Positions 49,881-61,749 of a DNA stretch of 64,000 nucleotides are shown here, piece after piece. The DNA is from Caldimonas manganoxidans ATCC BAA-369 (GTDB lineage: Bacteria; Pseudomonadota; Gammaproteobacteria; Burkholderiales; Burkholderiaceae_C): positions 149,447 through 213,446 of the forward strand of contig NZ_KB905930.1 in the NCBI RefSeq assembly GCF_000381125.1, in the 5' to 3' direction. Position numbers and translations under genes: made by a program. The notes below the pieces were generated by a model. That model did no database searches. It worked only from the letters and a program-made list of their open reading frames with translations, and was not told the DNA's origin. Positions within the stretch are counted from its first letter, which is position 1. Every line of letters begins with the position of its first letter.

Positions 49881-51614
49881 ATGATTCCGACCCCGGCTTC
49901 CCGCCTGGCAGGCCACGCGCTGGTCGAGGCCTTGCTTGCACAAGGCGTGGACACCGCTTTTGGCGTGCCTGGCGAGAGTTTTTTGGCCGTGCTGGACGGC
50001 TTCTACGAACACCGCGAGCGCATTCGCTTCATCGCTTGTCGGCACGAAGGCGGTGCGGCCTTCATGGCCGAGGCCCAAGGCAAGCTCACGGGGCGGCCTG
50101 GGATCTGCTTCGTCACGCGTGGGCCGGGCGCGACCAATGCCAGCATTGGCTTGCACACGGCCTACCAGGATTCCACGCCGATGATTCTTTTCGTGGGTCA
50201 GGTGGGCACTGATTTTCGCGACCGGGAAGCCTTCCAAGAGGTGGACTATCGGGCCATGTTCGGCCCCAGCACCGGGGGGTTTGCGAAATGGGTGGCCGAA
50301 GTGGACCGCCCCGAGCGCCTGCCCGAATATGTGGCACGGGCTTTCCATGTGGCCTTGCAAGGACGTCCGGGCCCGGTGGTGCTGGCGCTGCCGGAGGACA
50401 TGCTGATGCAGCGCACGGATGCGCCGGTGCTGCCCCGAGTGGAGCCTGCGCAGGCCTGGCCCACGCCAGGCGCATTGCGCCGCATCCGCGAGATGCTGCT
50501 GGCGGCGCGGCGGCCGCTGGCGATCGTGGGCGGGGGCGGCTGGACGCCGGCGGCGTGCCAAGCCCTGCAACGGTTTGCCGAGGACTGGCAGTTGCCGGTG
50601 GGCTGCGCTTTCCGTTTTCAGGATCTCTTCGACAACGCCCACCCGTTGTATGCGGGGGATGTGGGCATCGGCATCGACCCGAGGCTGGCACAGCGCATCC
50701 GCGAGGCCGATCTCATCCTGGCCGTGGGCCCGCGGCTGGGCGAGATGACCACCAGCGGCTACACCTTGATCGAAGCCCCGCGTCCGCGTCAGCAGCTCAT
50801 TCATATCCACGCCGGGGCGGAGGAACTGGGCCGCGTCTATGCCGCCGATGTGCTGGTTCAGGCCTCGATGGCCTGCGCCGCGCCTGCCTTGGCCAGCCTG
50901 GCCGCGCCGTCGTCGCTGCCGTGGACCGACTGGGTGGCCGGCGTGCGGGCCGACCGCCAAGCCAACCGTGTCTCGACGCCACCGCCTGGGCCCTTGGACT
51001 TGGCTGAAGTGGTCAAGACGATGCAGCGTGTGCTGCGTGAACAAGGCCGTGCCGACGCCGTGCTCACCAACGGCGCGGGCAATTACTCGGGTTGGCTGCA
51101 TCGCTTTTATGAATACCCCGGCTTGGCCGCTGGCCAGCGCACTCAGCTGGCACCCACAGCCGGCGCCATGGGTTACGGGGTGCCGGCGGCCGTGGCTGCC
51201 AGCTTGTTGCAGCCGGGGCGCACGGTGATCAACATCGCCGGCGATGGCGACTTCTTGATGACCGGCCAAGAGCTGGCCACCGCCATGGGGTATCGCAAGG
51301 CCTCGTCGGGGCCGTTCATCGTGCTGGTGGTGGACAACGGCACCTACGGCACGATTCGCATGCACCAGGAGCGCGAGTTTCCGGGGCGGGTGTCGGGCAG
51401 CGACTTGTTCAACCCGGACTTCACGCAATTGGCGCAGGCCTACGGGGCGCAGGCCGCGCGCATCGATCGTACCGAGGATTTCGAACCGGCCTTTCGGGCG
51501 GCGCTGGCGCGTCACACCCCGACGTTGCTGCATCTGAAGCTGGATGCCGAAGTCCTGACCGGCCGCACCACGCTCAGTGCGCTGCGGGCCGCAGCGTCGT
51601 CGGCGAGGACGTGA
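49881..51614 (+). CDS. Thiamine pyrophosphate enzyme, acetolactate synthase-like
   Basis: The 577-residue protein has the three domains of the family: the Pyr domain with catalytic glutamate in ACRHEGGAAFMAEAQGKL (Glu56), a central domain, and the PP domain with the TPP/Mg motif GDGDFLMTGQELATAMGYRK ending in VDNGTYG. Relatives include acetolactate synthases, benzoylformate decarboxylases and oxalyl-CoA decarboxylases; the substrate is not clear. It stands alone from ilvN, so a biosynthetic role is doubtful. The start is ATG 49881 with GAGGAG. It overlaps the next gene by one base. Confidence 0.85.
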   Translation: MIPTPASRLAGHALVEALLAQGVDTAFGVPGESFLAVLDGFYEHRERIRFIACRHEGGAAFMAEAQGKLTGRPGICFVTRGPGATNASIGLHTAYQDSTPMILFVGQVGTDFRDREAFQEVDYRAMFGPSTGGFAKWVAEVDRPERLPEYVARAFHVALQGRPGPVVLALPEDMLMQRTDAPVLPRVEPAQAWPTPGALRRIREMLLAARRPLAIVGGGGWTPAACQALQRFAEDWQLPVGCAFRFQDLFDNAHPLYAGDVGIGIDPRLAQRIREADLILAVGPRLGEMTTSGYTLIEAPRPRQQLIHIHAGAEELGRVYAADVLVQASMACAAPALASLAAPSSLPWTDWVAGVRADRQANRVSTPPPGPLDLAEVVKTMQRVLREQGRADAVLTNGAGNYSGWLHRFYEYPGLAAGQRTQLAPTAGAMGYGVPAAVAASLLQPGRTVINIAGDGDFLMTGQELATAMGYRKASSGPFIVLVVDNGTYGTIRMHQEREFPGRVSGSDLFNPDFTQLAQAYGAQAARIDRTEDFEPAFRAALARHTPTLLHLKLDAEVLTGRTTLSALRAAASSART

Positions 51615-52876
51615 TGGCCGCCTGGCGTGTGGCCGTGGTCGGTGCCGGGCCGGCCGGCTTGATGGCTGCCGAAACCCTTGCGCGTCACGGTGTGGCCGTG
51701 GATGTGTACGAGCGCATGCCTTCGGCCGGACGAAAGTTTTTGTTGGCTGGCAAGGGGGGACTCAATCTGACGCATTCCGAGCCGCCAGCGGCTTTTCTGT
51801 CGCGTTACGGTGCGCAACGGTCGGTGGTGGCTCCTTGGCTGGCGGCCTTTGGGGCCGAGGACCTGCGCGCCTGGGCGGCCCGGCTGGGCATCGAGACTTT
51901 CGTTGGAAGCTCCGGGCGCGTCTTCCCAAAGGACATGAAGGCCGCGCCTTTGTTGCGTGCCTGGCTGCACCGGCTGCGCGAGGCCGGGGTGCGCTTGCAC
52001 ATGCGCCATCGCTGGACGGGGTGGGCCGGCGAGCGAGGTTTGGCGATGGACACCCCCACCGGGAGTGTGGTGGTGCAAGCCGACGCCGTGGTGCTGGCGC
52101 TGGGTGGGGGCAGTTGGTCGCGCCTGGGCTCCGATGGCGCCTGGGTGCCCTGGCTGACTGCGCGGGGCGTGATCGTCAGGCCTTTGCTGCCGGCCAATTG
52201 TGGCTTCGATGTGGCTCGGTCCGGTCCGCACGTCCACCCGCAGCTGGGGTGGTCTGAGCATCTGCGCAGCCGCTATGCCGGCCAGCCGCTCAAAACCGTG
52301 GTTCTCAGCGCCAGGGGCGTTGGCGGCGAGCATTTCGCGCGCCGCGGCGAATTCGTGCTGACCGACACCGGCATCGAGGGCAGTCTGGTCTATGCGGCGT
52401 CTGGCCTGTTGCGCGAGGCCATCGCAGCGCACGGTGCGGTGGATATCCACCTCGATTTGATGCCGGACTGGCCGGCCGAGCGGGTGCTGGCCGAAGTGTC
52501 GCGCCCGCGCGGCTCGCGGTCATGGGCCAGCCATCTGCAAAGCCGCTTGGGTCTCAAGGGTCTGAAAGTGGCTTTGCTGCACGAAGTGCTGGGGCCCTTG
52601 GCCAAGCACGAGCCCGTGACGGTGGCCGCCACGCTCAAGGCCTTGCCTTTGCGGTTGGTGTCCCCGCGTCCGTTGGACGAGGCCATCAGTACGGCCGGGG
52701 GGGTGGCCTTCGAGGCTGTGGACGAGTTTTTGATGCTGCGGCAGCTGCCCGGGGTGTTCTGCGCGGGCGAGATGCTCGACTGGGAGGCTCCTACGGGCGG
52801 CTATCTGCTCACAGCCTGCTTTGCCAGTGGTCGTTGGGCCGGCGAGGGAGCGGCCCGCTGGCTCGGGGTGACGTGA
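51614..52876 (+). CDS. Flavoprotein of the HI0933/TIGR03862-type family
   Basis: The 420-residue protein has the FAD-binding start VAVVGAGPAGLMAAETLARH, the family segment SAGRKFLLAGKGGLNLTHSE and the end FCAGEMLDWEAPTGGYLLTA, typical of the BaiN/YhiN flavoproteins. Their reaction is not firmly known. GTG 51611 could also start the frame. The ATG overlaps the stop of the TPP enzyme gene (TGATG), so they are translationally coupled. Its last 68 bases overlap the convergent esterase gene. Confidence 0.88.
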   Translation: MAAWRVAVVGAGPAGLMAAETLARHGVAVDVYERMPSAGRKFLLAGKGGLNLTHSEPPAAFLSRYGAQRSVVAPWLAAFGAEDLRAWAARLGIETFVGSSGRVFPKDMKAAPLLRAWLHRLREAGVRLHMRHRWTGWAGERGLAMDTPTGSVVVQADAVVLALGGGSWSRLGSDGAWVPWLTARGVIVRPLLPANCGFDVARSGPHVHPQLGWSEHLRSRYAGQPLKTVVLSARGVGGEHFARRGEFVLTDTGIEGSLVYAASGLLREAIAAHGAVDIHLDLMPDWPAERVLAEVSRPRGSRSWASHLQSRLGLKGLKVALLHEVLGPLAKHEPVTVAATLKALPLRLVSPRPLDEAISTAGGVAFEAVDEFLMLRQLPGVFCAGEMLDWEAPTGGYLLTACFASGRWAGEGAARWLGVT

Positions 52877-53762
52877 GACCCCGCACGCCAATCGAAGCCA
52901 AGAAGGTTTCCACGGCCTCGGTGTAGGGCCCCGGGAGGCCCAACTCACGGTTGATTTCGCTGTGGGACAGATCCACTGCGTAGAGCTGGGCTCGCCCGCC
53001 CACGCGTTCGATGGCGCGGGCCATGCGTTGATTTTGGTCACGCGCTCGCTGGCGGGAGGCGGCATACACCAGCATCATCGGGGCAGGGGCCTGAGTGAGA
53101 CGGTGTACTGGCGAGACTTGCTGCCAGAACGACGGATCGGTGCCGAAGGCTTCACGAAACAAGGACCAGGGCTGGTTGTGCATGAGCGCCGGCACGTCCA
53201 AGGCGCCGCTGTCCAGACACACCGTGCCCGCCCAGGGGCGCACGCCGTGGTCCCGGGCCAGAGGCTGATCGGCGGCCACCAGCGCGGCCAAGTGGGCCCC
53301 GGCCGAATGCCCCATGAGGACCAGCTGGTTCAAGTCCAGGCCCCAGTGCGAGGCATGGGCTTGCACGAAAGCCAATGCCCGAGCCACGTCACGGGCTTGT
53401 TCCCATGGATTGGCCTCGGGCAGCAAGCGATAGTTGATGGACACGAAGGCATGACCTTGCGGCACCCATCGTTCGACCTTGTGCTGCACCACTGGGCCCA
53501 TGGCCTTGTCGCCGTAGCGCCAACCCCCGCCATGCACCATCATCAACAAAGCGCCGCTGGCCGGTCCAAGCGGCAGGTACAGATCCAGCACCTGGCGCGG
53601 GTGCTGGCCATACGCCAGGTTGGGCTGCAGTCGATACGGTCCGTCAGGAGGACGGCGGCGCCATGCCTCTGCGCCAGCCGCGCCAGCGCAAGCCGCCAGG
53701 GGCAGGCTGACCAGTCCCACACTGCAGCGCAGCAAGTGGCGACGATTCGAGTCCGTGGTCAT
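52809..53762 (-). CDS. Alpha/beta-hydrolase, esterase/lipase-like, predicted Tat-exported lipoprotein
   Basis: The 317-residue protein has the oxyanion motif MVHGGGWRYGD and the nucleophile elbow LMGHSAGAHLAALVA, with a later His in the DLSHSEINRELGL region. The N-terminus NRRHLLRCSVGLVSLPLAAC has a twin-arginine pair (7-8) and an LAAC lipobox (Cys25), so it is probably exported and lipid-anchored. I use ATG 53762; ATG 53843 would hide this signal inside the chain. The 3' end overlaps the flavoprotein gene by 68 bases. Confidence 0.85.
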   Translation of the reverse strand: MTTDSNRRHLLRCSVGLVSLPLAACAGAAGAEAWRRRPPDGPYRLQPNLAYGQHPRQVLDLYLPLGPASGALLMMVHGGGWRYGDKAMGPVVQHKVERWVPQGHAFVSINYRLLPEANPWEQARDVARALAFVQAHASHWGLDLNQLVLMGHSAGAHLAALVAADQPLARDHGVRPWAGTVCLDSGALDVPALMHNQPWSLFREAFGTDPSFWQQVSPVHRLTQAPAPMMLVYAASRQRARDQNQRMARAIERVGGRAQLYAVDLSHSEINRELGLPGPYTEAVETFLASIGVRGLTSPRASGPLPRRPNDHWQSRL

Positions 53763-53859
53763 GTCGATCTGCAGCAAGGCCAAGAGTGCCGTCCATTGTG
53801 CGCAAGGTGTGTTAAGCGCATGCCGCTCCAAGGTCAAGAACAATGAAGTGCTCGGGCTG

Positions 53860-55332
53860 TTAGCTCAGCGCACGCTCCCAGGCCGATGCATCCAGATGCT
53901 GCGCCACGGCATCGGCCAGCCGGTTCAGGCTGGCTTCACGCAAGGCGTTCAGGTCGGTGGGTTCGGCCGCGTCGAGCCCGGCCCAGCGCAGCAGCGAGGC
54001 CTGGGCTGGCGGTGCATCGAACAGACCATGCACATACGTGGCCAGGATTTGCCCCCCCGGGTCGCGCACCCCTTCGGGTCGGCCGTCCAGGTCCAGCAGC
54101 GGATGCTCCAAGGCCGGGCCGGTACTGACGCCGGCGTGGATCTCGTAACCCCACACCATCTCGCCCCCGGGCCGCAGGCGGCCTTGCACCTGACGCAACT
54201 GCTTTTGTGGCGCGAGCGTGGTTTCCAAGTCGAGCCAGCCCAGACCCGGCATCGAACCCGGTGGACCCTCCAGACCGTGGGGATCGTGCAGCCAGCGGCC
54301 CAGCATCTGCAGGCCGCCGCAGATGGCGATCAGCTTGCCGCCGTAGCGCAGGTGGCGTGCGAGATCACGGTCCCAGCCCCGTTCGCGCAAGGCGCGCAAA
54401 TCGGCCTGCACGCTCTTGCTGCCTGGCAGAACGATCAGATCGGCCGGTGGCAGTGGCCGGCCGGGGCCGGCGAAAATCAATTCCACCTGCGGATGCACGC
54501 GCAGCGCGTCCAAGTCCGTATGGTTCGACAGACGCGGCAACACCGGTACCACCACGCGCAGCCGCGGTTCACCCGGCTTGGTCAGGCGCTCACGGGGCAG
54601 GGCGTCTTCGGCATCGAGCATCAGGCCGCTGAGGTAGGGCAGCACGCCCAACACGGGTTTGCCACTGCGCTCCTCCAGCCAGCGCAGGCCGGGCTCTAGC
54701 AAAGACACGTCGCCACGGAAACGGTTGATCACGAAACCGCGGATGCGCGCCCGTTCGCTGTGGCTCAGGCATTCCAGCGTGCCCAACAGGTGCGCGAAAA
54801 CGCCGCCGCGGTCGATGTCGGCCACCAGGATCACCGGGCAGTCCACCGCTTCGGCAAAGCCCATGTTGGCGATGTCGCGCTCGCGAAGGTTCACCTCGGC
54901 CGGGCTGCCAGCCCCTTCCACCAGCACCACCTCGTGCGCGGCGCGCAGCCGCGCGTAGCTCTCCAGCACATAGGGCAGGGCCAGCGGCTTGAAGGCGTGG
55001 TACTCGATCGCATGGGCATTGAAGCGCGCGCGGCCCTGGATGATCACCTGGGCGCCAGTGTCGCTGTTGGGCTTGAGCAGCACCGGGTTCATGTCCGTGT
55101 GCGGTGCTAGCCCACAGGCCTGGGCTTGCAGTGCCTGGGCGCGGCCGATCTCGCCGCCGTCGGCCGTCACCGCCGAGTTCAGCGCCATGTTCTGCGGCTT
55201 GAACGGTGCCACACGACGGCCATGCCGATGAAACAGGCGGCCCAGCGCGGCCACCAAGGTGGACTTGCCCGCATCGCTGGTGCAGCCTTGCACCATCAGC
55301 GTGCCGTGGAAGCATTCGTAGAAGGACGGCAT
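53860..55332 (-). CDS. cobQ: Cobyric acid synthase CobQ/CbiP
   Basis: CobQ amidates side chains of adenosylcobyrinic diamide to give cobyric acid. The 490-residue protein has the P-loop [20 protein letters not shown], the amidation-domain segment [20 protein letters not shown] and a C-terminal class I glutamine amidotransferase domain with nucleophile cysteine in [16 protein letters not shown] 55332 ([16 protein letters not shown]) is the family-like start; a longer open frame runs through the divergent cbiB gene and is an artefact. The gap to the divergent cbiB is only about 30 bases. Confidence 0.95.
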   Translation of the reverse strand: MPSFYECFHGTLMVQGCTSDAGKSTLVAALGRLFHRHGRRVAPFKPQNMALNSAVTADGGEIGRAQALQAQACGLAPHTDMNPVLLKPNSDTGAQVIIQGRARFNAHAIEYHAFKPLALPYVLESYARLRAAHEVVLVEGAGSPAEVNLRERDIANMGFAEAVDCPVILVADIDRGGVFAHLLGTLECLSHSERARIRGFVINRFRGDVSLLEPGLRWLEERSGKPVLGVLPYLSGLMLDAEDALPRERLTKPGEPRLRVVVPVLPRLSNHTDLDALRVHPQVELIFAGPGRPLPPADLIVLPGSKSVQADLRALRERGWDRDLARHLRYGGKLIAICGGLQMLGRWLHDPHGLEGPPGSMPGLGWLDLETTLAPQKQLRQVQGRLRPGGEMVWGYEIHAGVSTGPALEHPLLDLDGRPEGVRDPGGQILATYVHGLFDAPPAQASLLRWAGLDAAEPTDLNALREASLNRLADAVAQHLDASAWERALS

Positions 55333-55362
55333 GGCCCGATTATGATTTCGCGCGGCCCGCCC

Positions 55363-56328
55363 ATGAGCTTCCTGACCGACACCTTCGCCATGCCTATTGC
55401 GCTCACCCAGCCCGGCTGGCTGTGGAGCTTGTGGCTGGGCGTGGCGCTGGACCTGTGCCTGGGTGAGCCACGGCGCTGGCATCCGCTGGTGGGCTTTGGT
55501 CGCTGGGCTCGGTTCATCGAACGTTGCCTCCACCGTGGGTCGTCCAAACGGCGGGGCGTGCTGGCCTGGTGTCTGGCCGTGCTGCCGATCGTGGGGGCGT
55601 TCATGATGATGCGGGCGATCACGCCCATGGCCGGGCGCTGGCTGCTCGACGGGCTGGCGCTCTACGCTGCATTGGGCCTGCGCAGTCTGATCGAGCATGT
55701 GGTGCCGGTGGGTCGCGCCTTGCAGCAGCAAGACCTGCCCGCTGCCCGCCAAGCCGTGCAGCACATCGTCACGCGCGACTGTGCGGTGCTCGATGAAGCC
55801 GGTGTGGCCACGGCAGCCGTGGAGTCGGCCTTGGAAAACGGCAGTGACGCCGTCTTCGCCAGCCTGTTTTGGTTTGCCCTGGCGGGCGCACCAGGCGTGT
55901 TGCTGCACCGGCTGTCCAACACACTGGATGCCATGTGGGGCTATCGCACCCCACGGTATCGGCACTTCGGCTGGGCCGCAGCGCGCCTCGATGATGTGTT
56001 GAATTGGTTGCCCGCACGCGCCACGGCGCTCAGCTATGCCCTCTGCGGCCGCACCGGCCGAGCTTGGCACTGTTGGCGCACACAAGCGCCCCAGTGGGAC
56101 AGCCCCAACGCCGGCCCGGCGATGGCCGCCGGTGCCGGGGCGCTGAACCTGCGGCTGGGGGGCGCGGCACGCTACCATGGCCGCTTGGAATGGCGGCCAG
56201 TGCTCGGCGAAGGCAAGCCACCCGGCGCCACCGACGTCCAGCGCGCCTGTGCATTGCTGCTTCGCTGCTTCGTGCTGTGGATGGTCGTGCTGACCTTGCT
56301 GGCGATCCTCGTTCAGGAGGGGGCGTGA
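55363..56328 (+). CDS. cobD: Adenosylcobinamide-phosphate synthase CbiB/CobD
   Basis: This integral membrane enzyme attaches the aminopropanol arm to cobyric acid. The protein is about 321 residues, with several membrane helices and the segments [58 protein letters not shown] and [20 protein letters not shown], typical of CbiB. ATG 55363 is my choice; 55342 and 55390 are also possible and none has a strong ribosome site. It ends in a GTGA overlap with the aminotransferase-like cobC. Confidence 0.93.
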   Translation: MSFLTDTFAMPIALTQPGWLWSLWLGVALDLCLGEPRRWHPLVGFGRWARFIERCLHRGSSKRRGVLAWCLAVLPIVGAFMMMRAITPMAGRWLLDGLALYAALGLRSLIEHVVPVGRALQQQDLPAARQAVQHIVTRDCAVLDEAGVATAAVESALENGSDAVFASLFWFALAGAPGVLLHRLSNTLDAMWGYRTPRYRHFGWAAARLDDVLNWLPARATALSYALCGRTGRAWHCWRTQAPQWDSPNAGPAMAAGAGALNLRLGGAARYHGRLEWRPVLGEGKPPGATDVQRACALLLRCFVLWMVVLTLLAILVQEGA

Positions 56329-57374
56329 TCCCCAAGCCCGCGCCCATTCCCCATGGGGCCGACCTGCACCGGGCCATCGAGCGCTTTGGCTTCGCCCCAG
56401 CAGGGAAGCCGTGGCTGGACCTGTCCACCGGCATCAACCCTTGGCCCTGGCCTGCGCGTGAGCACATGACCCACCTGCCCGAGGCTGCCTGGCATGAGCT
56501 GCCCGGCCCCGATGCGCAAGTGCAAGCTGCTTTCGATGCGGCCTACGGATCAGGGGCGCTGCCCGTGCCTGGCTCGCAGGCCGCCATCCAAGCGCTGCCC
56601 CGCCTGTGGCGACGCCATCTCGGCCGTGCGCACGTGCAAGTGCTGTGGCCCAGCTATGGTGAACATGCCGCACGCTGGGGCTTGGAAGGGCATGCCGTGC
56701 ACCTGCACGCTGCGGCCGCGCTGGGGCGCACGGCGGCCGACGTGATCGTCATCGCTCACCCCAACAACCCCACCGGCGACACTTTCGATGCATCGCGCGT
56801 GCGCGCGCTGGCGGCGGCCTGCCGCCTGCTCGTCATCGACGAAGCCTTTCTCGACGCCGCCGATGGACCCAGCCATGCCCAGCTGGGCCTGCCCAATGTC
56901 GTCGTGCTGCGTTCGCTGGGCAAGTTCTACGGCCTGGCGGGGTTGCGCGTCGGGGCCGTGCTGGCCAGCCCCGCGTGGCGCGAGGCCCTGGCCGCCGAGC
57001 TGGGGCCCTGGTCCGTGGGGGGCTTGGCGTTGCAACTGGCTGCGGCTGCATTGCGCGATACTGCCTGGCGAGCCACCATGCGCCAGCGGCTCCAGGTGGC
57101 CGCGCAGTCCTTGGGCATCGTGCTGGCTCGTCATGGTCTGGCCCACCAGGGCACGGTGCTATTTCGCACCGTGATCACGGCCCGGGCTGCCATCTTGCAC
57201 GAAGCCTTGGCCCGGCAAGGCGTGTGGACACGCCTGTTCGACCTGCCCGCGCCAAGCGGCCATCGCGGCCCCGACTTCCAGGCCCTGCGCCTGGGCCTGC
57301 CACCCCATGAAGCAGCGTTGCAGCGGCTTGATGCCGCCCTGGCTGCAACCGTTCCCATGCTGGAGAACCCATGA
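56325..57374 (+). CDS. cobC: Threonine-phosphate decarboxylase-like aminotransferase (CobC type)
   Basis: This PLP protein of the CobC/CobD(Salmonella) family makes aminopropanol phosphate from threonine phosphate. The 349-residue protein has [50 protein letters not shown] and the PLP-lysine segment [18 protein letters not shown] 56325 overlaps the cbiB stop (GTGA) and has CAGGAGG upstream. Its stop overlaps btuF by four bases. Symbol use differs between organisms: CobC here follows the Pseudomonas convention. Confidence 0.92.
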   Translation: MIPKPAPIPHGADLHRAIERFGFAPAGKPWLDLSTGINPWPWPAREHMTHLPEAAWHELPGPDAQVQAAFDAAYGSGALPVPGSQAAIQALPRLWRRHLGRAHVQVLWPSYGEHAARWGLEGHAVHLHAAAALGRTAADVIVIAHPNNPTGDTFDASRVRALAAACRLLVIDEAFLDAADGPSHAQLGLPNVVVLRSLGKFYGLAGLRVGAVLASPAWREALAAELGPWSVGGLALQLAAAALRDTAWRATMRQRLQVAAQSLGIVLARHGLAHQGTVLFRTVITARAAILHEALARQGVWTRLFDLPAPSGHRGPDFQALRLGLPPHEAALQRLDAALAATVPMLENP

Positions 57375-58276
57375 AGACCGTTTGGATGAGCTTGCTTTTG
57401 GCTGCGGCCTGTGTCACGGGTGCGCCGGCTGCCCAGGCGCAGGCCGTCAGTTCCGTCGATGACCATGGACGCACGCTCACGCTGCCGCGGCCTGCGCAGC
57501 GCATCATCAGCTTGGCGCCGCATGCGACCGAACTCGTTTTTGCCGCGGGCGCAGGGCATCGTCTGGTCGGGGTGGTCGAGTACAGCGACTACCCCGAAGC
57601 GGCTCGGTCCATCCGCCGTGTGGGCGACAACAAAGCCATCGACCTGGAAACCATCGCTGCGCTCAAGCCCGATCTGATCGTCGTCTGGCGTCATGGCAAT
57701 GCACGCCGCCAGATCGAAAAACTCGCCGCCTTGGGCATCCCCCTGTACGAAAGCGAGCCGCGGCGGCTCGACGACATTCCGACCGCGCTGGAGCGACTGG
57801 GCCGCTTGATGGGCACCGAAGCCGCCGCCCAACAGGCGGCCGACGACTACCGCCGCACTCTGCACGCCCTGCGCGAGCGTTACGCGGGCCGTCCCCCGGT
57901 GACCACCTTTTACCAAGTGTGGCGCCAACCGCTGAAAACGCTCAATGACGAACATCTGGTCAGCGACGTCATTCGCCTGTGCGGCGGCGTCAATGTCTTC
58001 GGTCGACTCGCCCCGCTGGTGCCCACCCTGTCAGATGAGGCCGTGCTGCAAGCCAACCCCGAATTCATCTTTGCTGCCAGCATGGGGGCCACTGCCTCCG
58101 ATCGCCCGCTGGACAGCCTGGACGGCTGGAAACGCTTCCCGCGACTCATGGCGGTGCAGCGCGGCAACCTCTTTTACGTGAACGGCGACCTCATCAACCG
58201 GCCCACGCCCAGGGTGCTGCAAGGCGCAGCCTTGCTGTGCGAGGCGATCGAGGAGGCGCGCCGCCGGCGACGCTGA
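57371..58276 (+). CDS. btuF: Cobalamin ABC transporter substrate-binding protein BtuF
   Basis: This is a periplasmic binding protein of the helical-backbone (PeripBP_2) class. The 301-residue precursor has a signal peptide [20 protein letters not shown] ending near AQA, the start [20 protein letters not shown] of the domain and [20 protein letters not shown]. Cobalamin specificity follows from the coupled cobD-cobC genes upstream (ATGA overlap) and the sequence class; a corrinoid or siderophore ligand remains possible. No btuC or btuD is in the window. Confidence 0.88.
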   Translation: MKTVWMSLLLAAACVTGAPAAQAQAVSSVDDHGRTLTLPRPAQRIISLAPHATELVFAAGAGHRLVGVVEYSDYPEAARSIRRVGDNKAIDLETIAALKPDLIVVWRHGNARRQIEKLAALGIPLYESEPRRLDDIPTALERLGRLMGTEAAAQQAADDYRRTLHALRERYAGRPPVTTFYQVWRQPLKTLNDEHLVSDVIRLCGGVNVFGRLAPLVPTLSDEAVLQANPEFIFAASMGATASDRPLDSLDGWKRFPRLMAVQRGNLFYVNGDLINRPTPRVLQGAALLCEAIEEARRRRR

Positions 58277-58305
58277 TCAACCCACGGCATGGACACCCTC
58301 GTACG

Positions 58306-59877
<1,572 letters not shown>

Positions 59878-59920
59878 TCATGTCGTTCTTATTGCCGCCA
59901 TTCACCACCTGGAGCACCCG

Positions 59921-61618
59921 ATGACCCCGCAAGAGCTCCTGCAGATGATTGCCGCTGGGGAGAGGCTTGCCGTCGAGTTCAAGGGCGAAGCCAAAGCCCC
60001 CCTTTCCGACCGCGATTTGGTGCAGGCCGTTGTCTGTCTGGCCAATCGAACCGGCAGCGAATCCGGTTATCTTCTGATCGGGGTCGAAGACGATGGTCGC
60101 CTCACCGGCGCACGTCCGCGCCATGGCAGCACCACCGACCTGGACAAACTCGCCGCCCTGATCGCCCATCGCACCCGTCCACCAGTAACCGTTCGCATCG
60201 AATCCATCGACTACGAAGGCCATGCCGTTCTGGTGATCGAAGTACCCCCACAACACCACCCGGTTGCCACCGCAGACGGCCTTTTCCTTCGCCGCGCGGT
60301 GGGTGGTGACGGCAAACCTGCTTGCCTACCAATGGATGCCCACGCCGTTCAGTCCCTCTTGGCAGGACGGGGGTTGCTCGACCCTTCGGCGCAGATCCTC
60401 GCCGATGCCCGCTGGCAGGATCTCGACCCCCTGGAGTTCGAACGCTTTCGCCGCAGTGTGCGGGAGCGACGCGGCCGCAGCGACGAAAGCCTGCTCGACC
60501 TACCCGATCTGGAGCTCGCCAAAGCGCTGGGTGTCATCGATGCCAATGGCAGCGTGCGCGGCGTTCGCCTGGCGGCCTTGTTGCTCTTTGGCAAGGAAGA
60601 GGCACTGCGCCGTTACGTTCCGGCGCACGAAGTCGCCTTTCAGGTGTTGCGCGGGCTCGACTTGGAGGTCAACGACTTCTTTCGCTGGCCACTGTTGCGC
60701 GTGATGGAAGAGATCGAAATGCGCATCCGCGCCCGCAACCGAGAAAAGGAACTGATGGTCGGGTTGCTGCGCGTAGGCGTTCCCGACTACCCCGAGCGCG
60801 CCTTGCGCGAAGCGGTGGCCAATGCCCTCATCCACCGTGACTATCAGCGCCTGGGTGCCGTCCATTTCCAATGGCACCCCGAACGCATCGAAATCAGCAA
60901 CCCCGGCGGCTTTCCGGAAGGTGTGCGCCTGGACAACCTGCTCGTCACCGCACCACGCCCGCGCAACCCCTTGCTGGCCGACGCCTTCAAGCGCGCCGGC
61001 ATCGTCGAGCGCACCGCGCGCGGCATCGACACCATCTTCTACGAACAACTGCGCAACGGCCGCACCGCCCCCTCTTACGCGCGCAGCGATGCGACTGGCG
61101 TCACCGTCGTCATCCCTGGAGGCCAAGCCAACCTCGACTTCGTCCGCCTGCTCGTCACCGAAGCGCAGAACGGACGCACTCTGGGCTTGGATGAGCTCCT
61201 GATCCTCAACGCCCTCTGGCAGGAGCGCAGCCTGACCACTGGCGACGCCGCCCACCTGCTGCAAAAGCCCGAGGCGGAAACCCGCACCACCTTGCATACC
61301 CTGGTGGAAGCGGGCCTCGTCGAAGAACGCGGCCAAAAGAAAGGCCGAACCTGGCACCTGGCCGCCGCCTTCTATCGCCTGCTGGGCAACAAAGCCGGCT
61401 ACGTCCGCCAACGCGGATTCGAACCCCTGCAGCAAGAACAAATGGTGCTCCAGTTCGTGGAAAAGCACGGACGGATCACACGGCGCGATGCGGCTGAGCT
61501 CTGCCGGATCGGCCCGCACCAAGCCACTCGCCTGCTATCCAGACTGGTGGACGACGGCCGACTGGTGCGCCACGGAGAACGCAAGGGGGCTTGGTATGAG
61601 CGAGGAACAAAAATATGA
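59921..61618 (+). CDS. Schlafen/AlbA_2-type ATP-binding regulator-like protein
   Basis: The 565-residue protein has an N-terminal Schlafen AlbA_2 domain (ERLAVEFKGEAKAPLSDRDL, then GYLLIGVEDDGRLTGARP), a GHKL-type ATPase segment in the middle (REAVANALIHRDYQRLGAVH, IEISNPGGFPEG) and C-terminal winged-helix modules (HLLQKPEAETRTTLHTLVEA). Proteins of this architecture are annotated as putative transcriptional regulators and are often in or next to defence loci. It sits between hsdM and hsdS, and the hsdM 3' end is duplicated, decayed, just after it. That marks it as an insertion. Its role is unknown. Confidence 0.85.
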   Translation: MTPQELLQMIAAGERLAVEFKGEAKAPLSDRDLVQAVVCLANRTGSESGYLLIGVEDDGRLTGARPRHGSTTDLDKLAALIAHRTRPPVTVRIESIDYEGHAVLVIEVPPQHHPVATADGLFLRRAVGGDGKPACLPMDAHAVQSLLAGRGLLDPSAQILADARWQDLDPLEFERFRRSVRERRGRSDESLLDLPDLELAKALGVIDANGSVRGVRLAALLLFGKEEALRRYVPAHEVAFQVLRGLDLEVNDFFRWPLLRVMEEIEMRIRARNREKELMVGLLRVGVPDYPERALREAVANALIHRDYQRLGAVHFQWHPERIEISNPGGFPEGVRLDNLLVTAPRPRNPLLADAFKRAGIVERTARGIDTIFYEQLRNGRTAPSYARSDATGVTVVIPGGQANLDFVRLLVTEAQNGRTLGLDELLILNALWQERSLTTGDAAHLLQKPEAETRTTLHTLVEAGLVEERGQKKGRTWHLAAAFYRLLGNKAGYVRQRGFEPLQQEQMVLQFVEKHGRITRRDAAELCRIGPHQATRLLSRLVDDGRLVRHGERKGAWYERGTKI

Positions 61619-61725
61619 GCGCGCGCATAAATGCCGAGCATCGCGCGCATAAGCTCGATGCCGCGACCGAGGCCAACCTGAGGCGCTGGGGTTTTGAACG
61701 CTGCGTTGAACACACGCCCGAGTGA
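61615..61725 (+). pseudogene. Decayed second copy of the hsdM 3' end
   Basis: Bases 61657-61697 match the end of hsdM (59836-59877) except for five or six differences and a one-base deletion. The deletion shifts the GGGGTTTTGA stop out of frame. In the ATG 61615 frame it reads KLDAATEANLRRWGF, beside [14 protein letters not shown] of HsdM. An 11-base direct repeat CGCGCGCATAA (61620 and 61642) lies just before it. It is a scar of the event that put the Schlafen-type gene between hsdM and hsdS. Confidence 0.75.
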
Positions 61726-61749
61726 TGACCACAATCAACGCAACGTTGA

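Noticed and set aside
55333..55362. B12 riboswitch between cobQ and cobD
   Set aside because: The gap is far too short.
56004..56324. N-terminal 107-residue extension of the CobC frame
   Set aside because: It lies within cobD/cbiB in another frame; GTG 56325 gives the family start and an overlap with the cobD stop.
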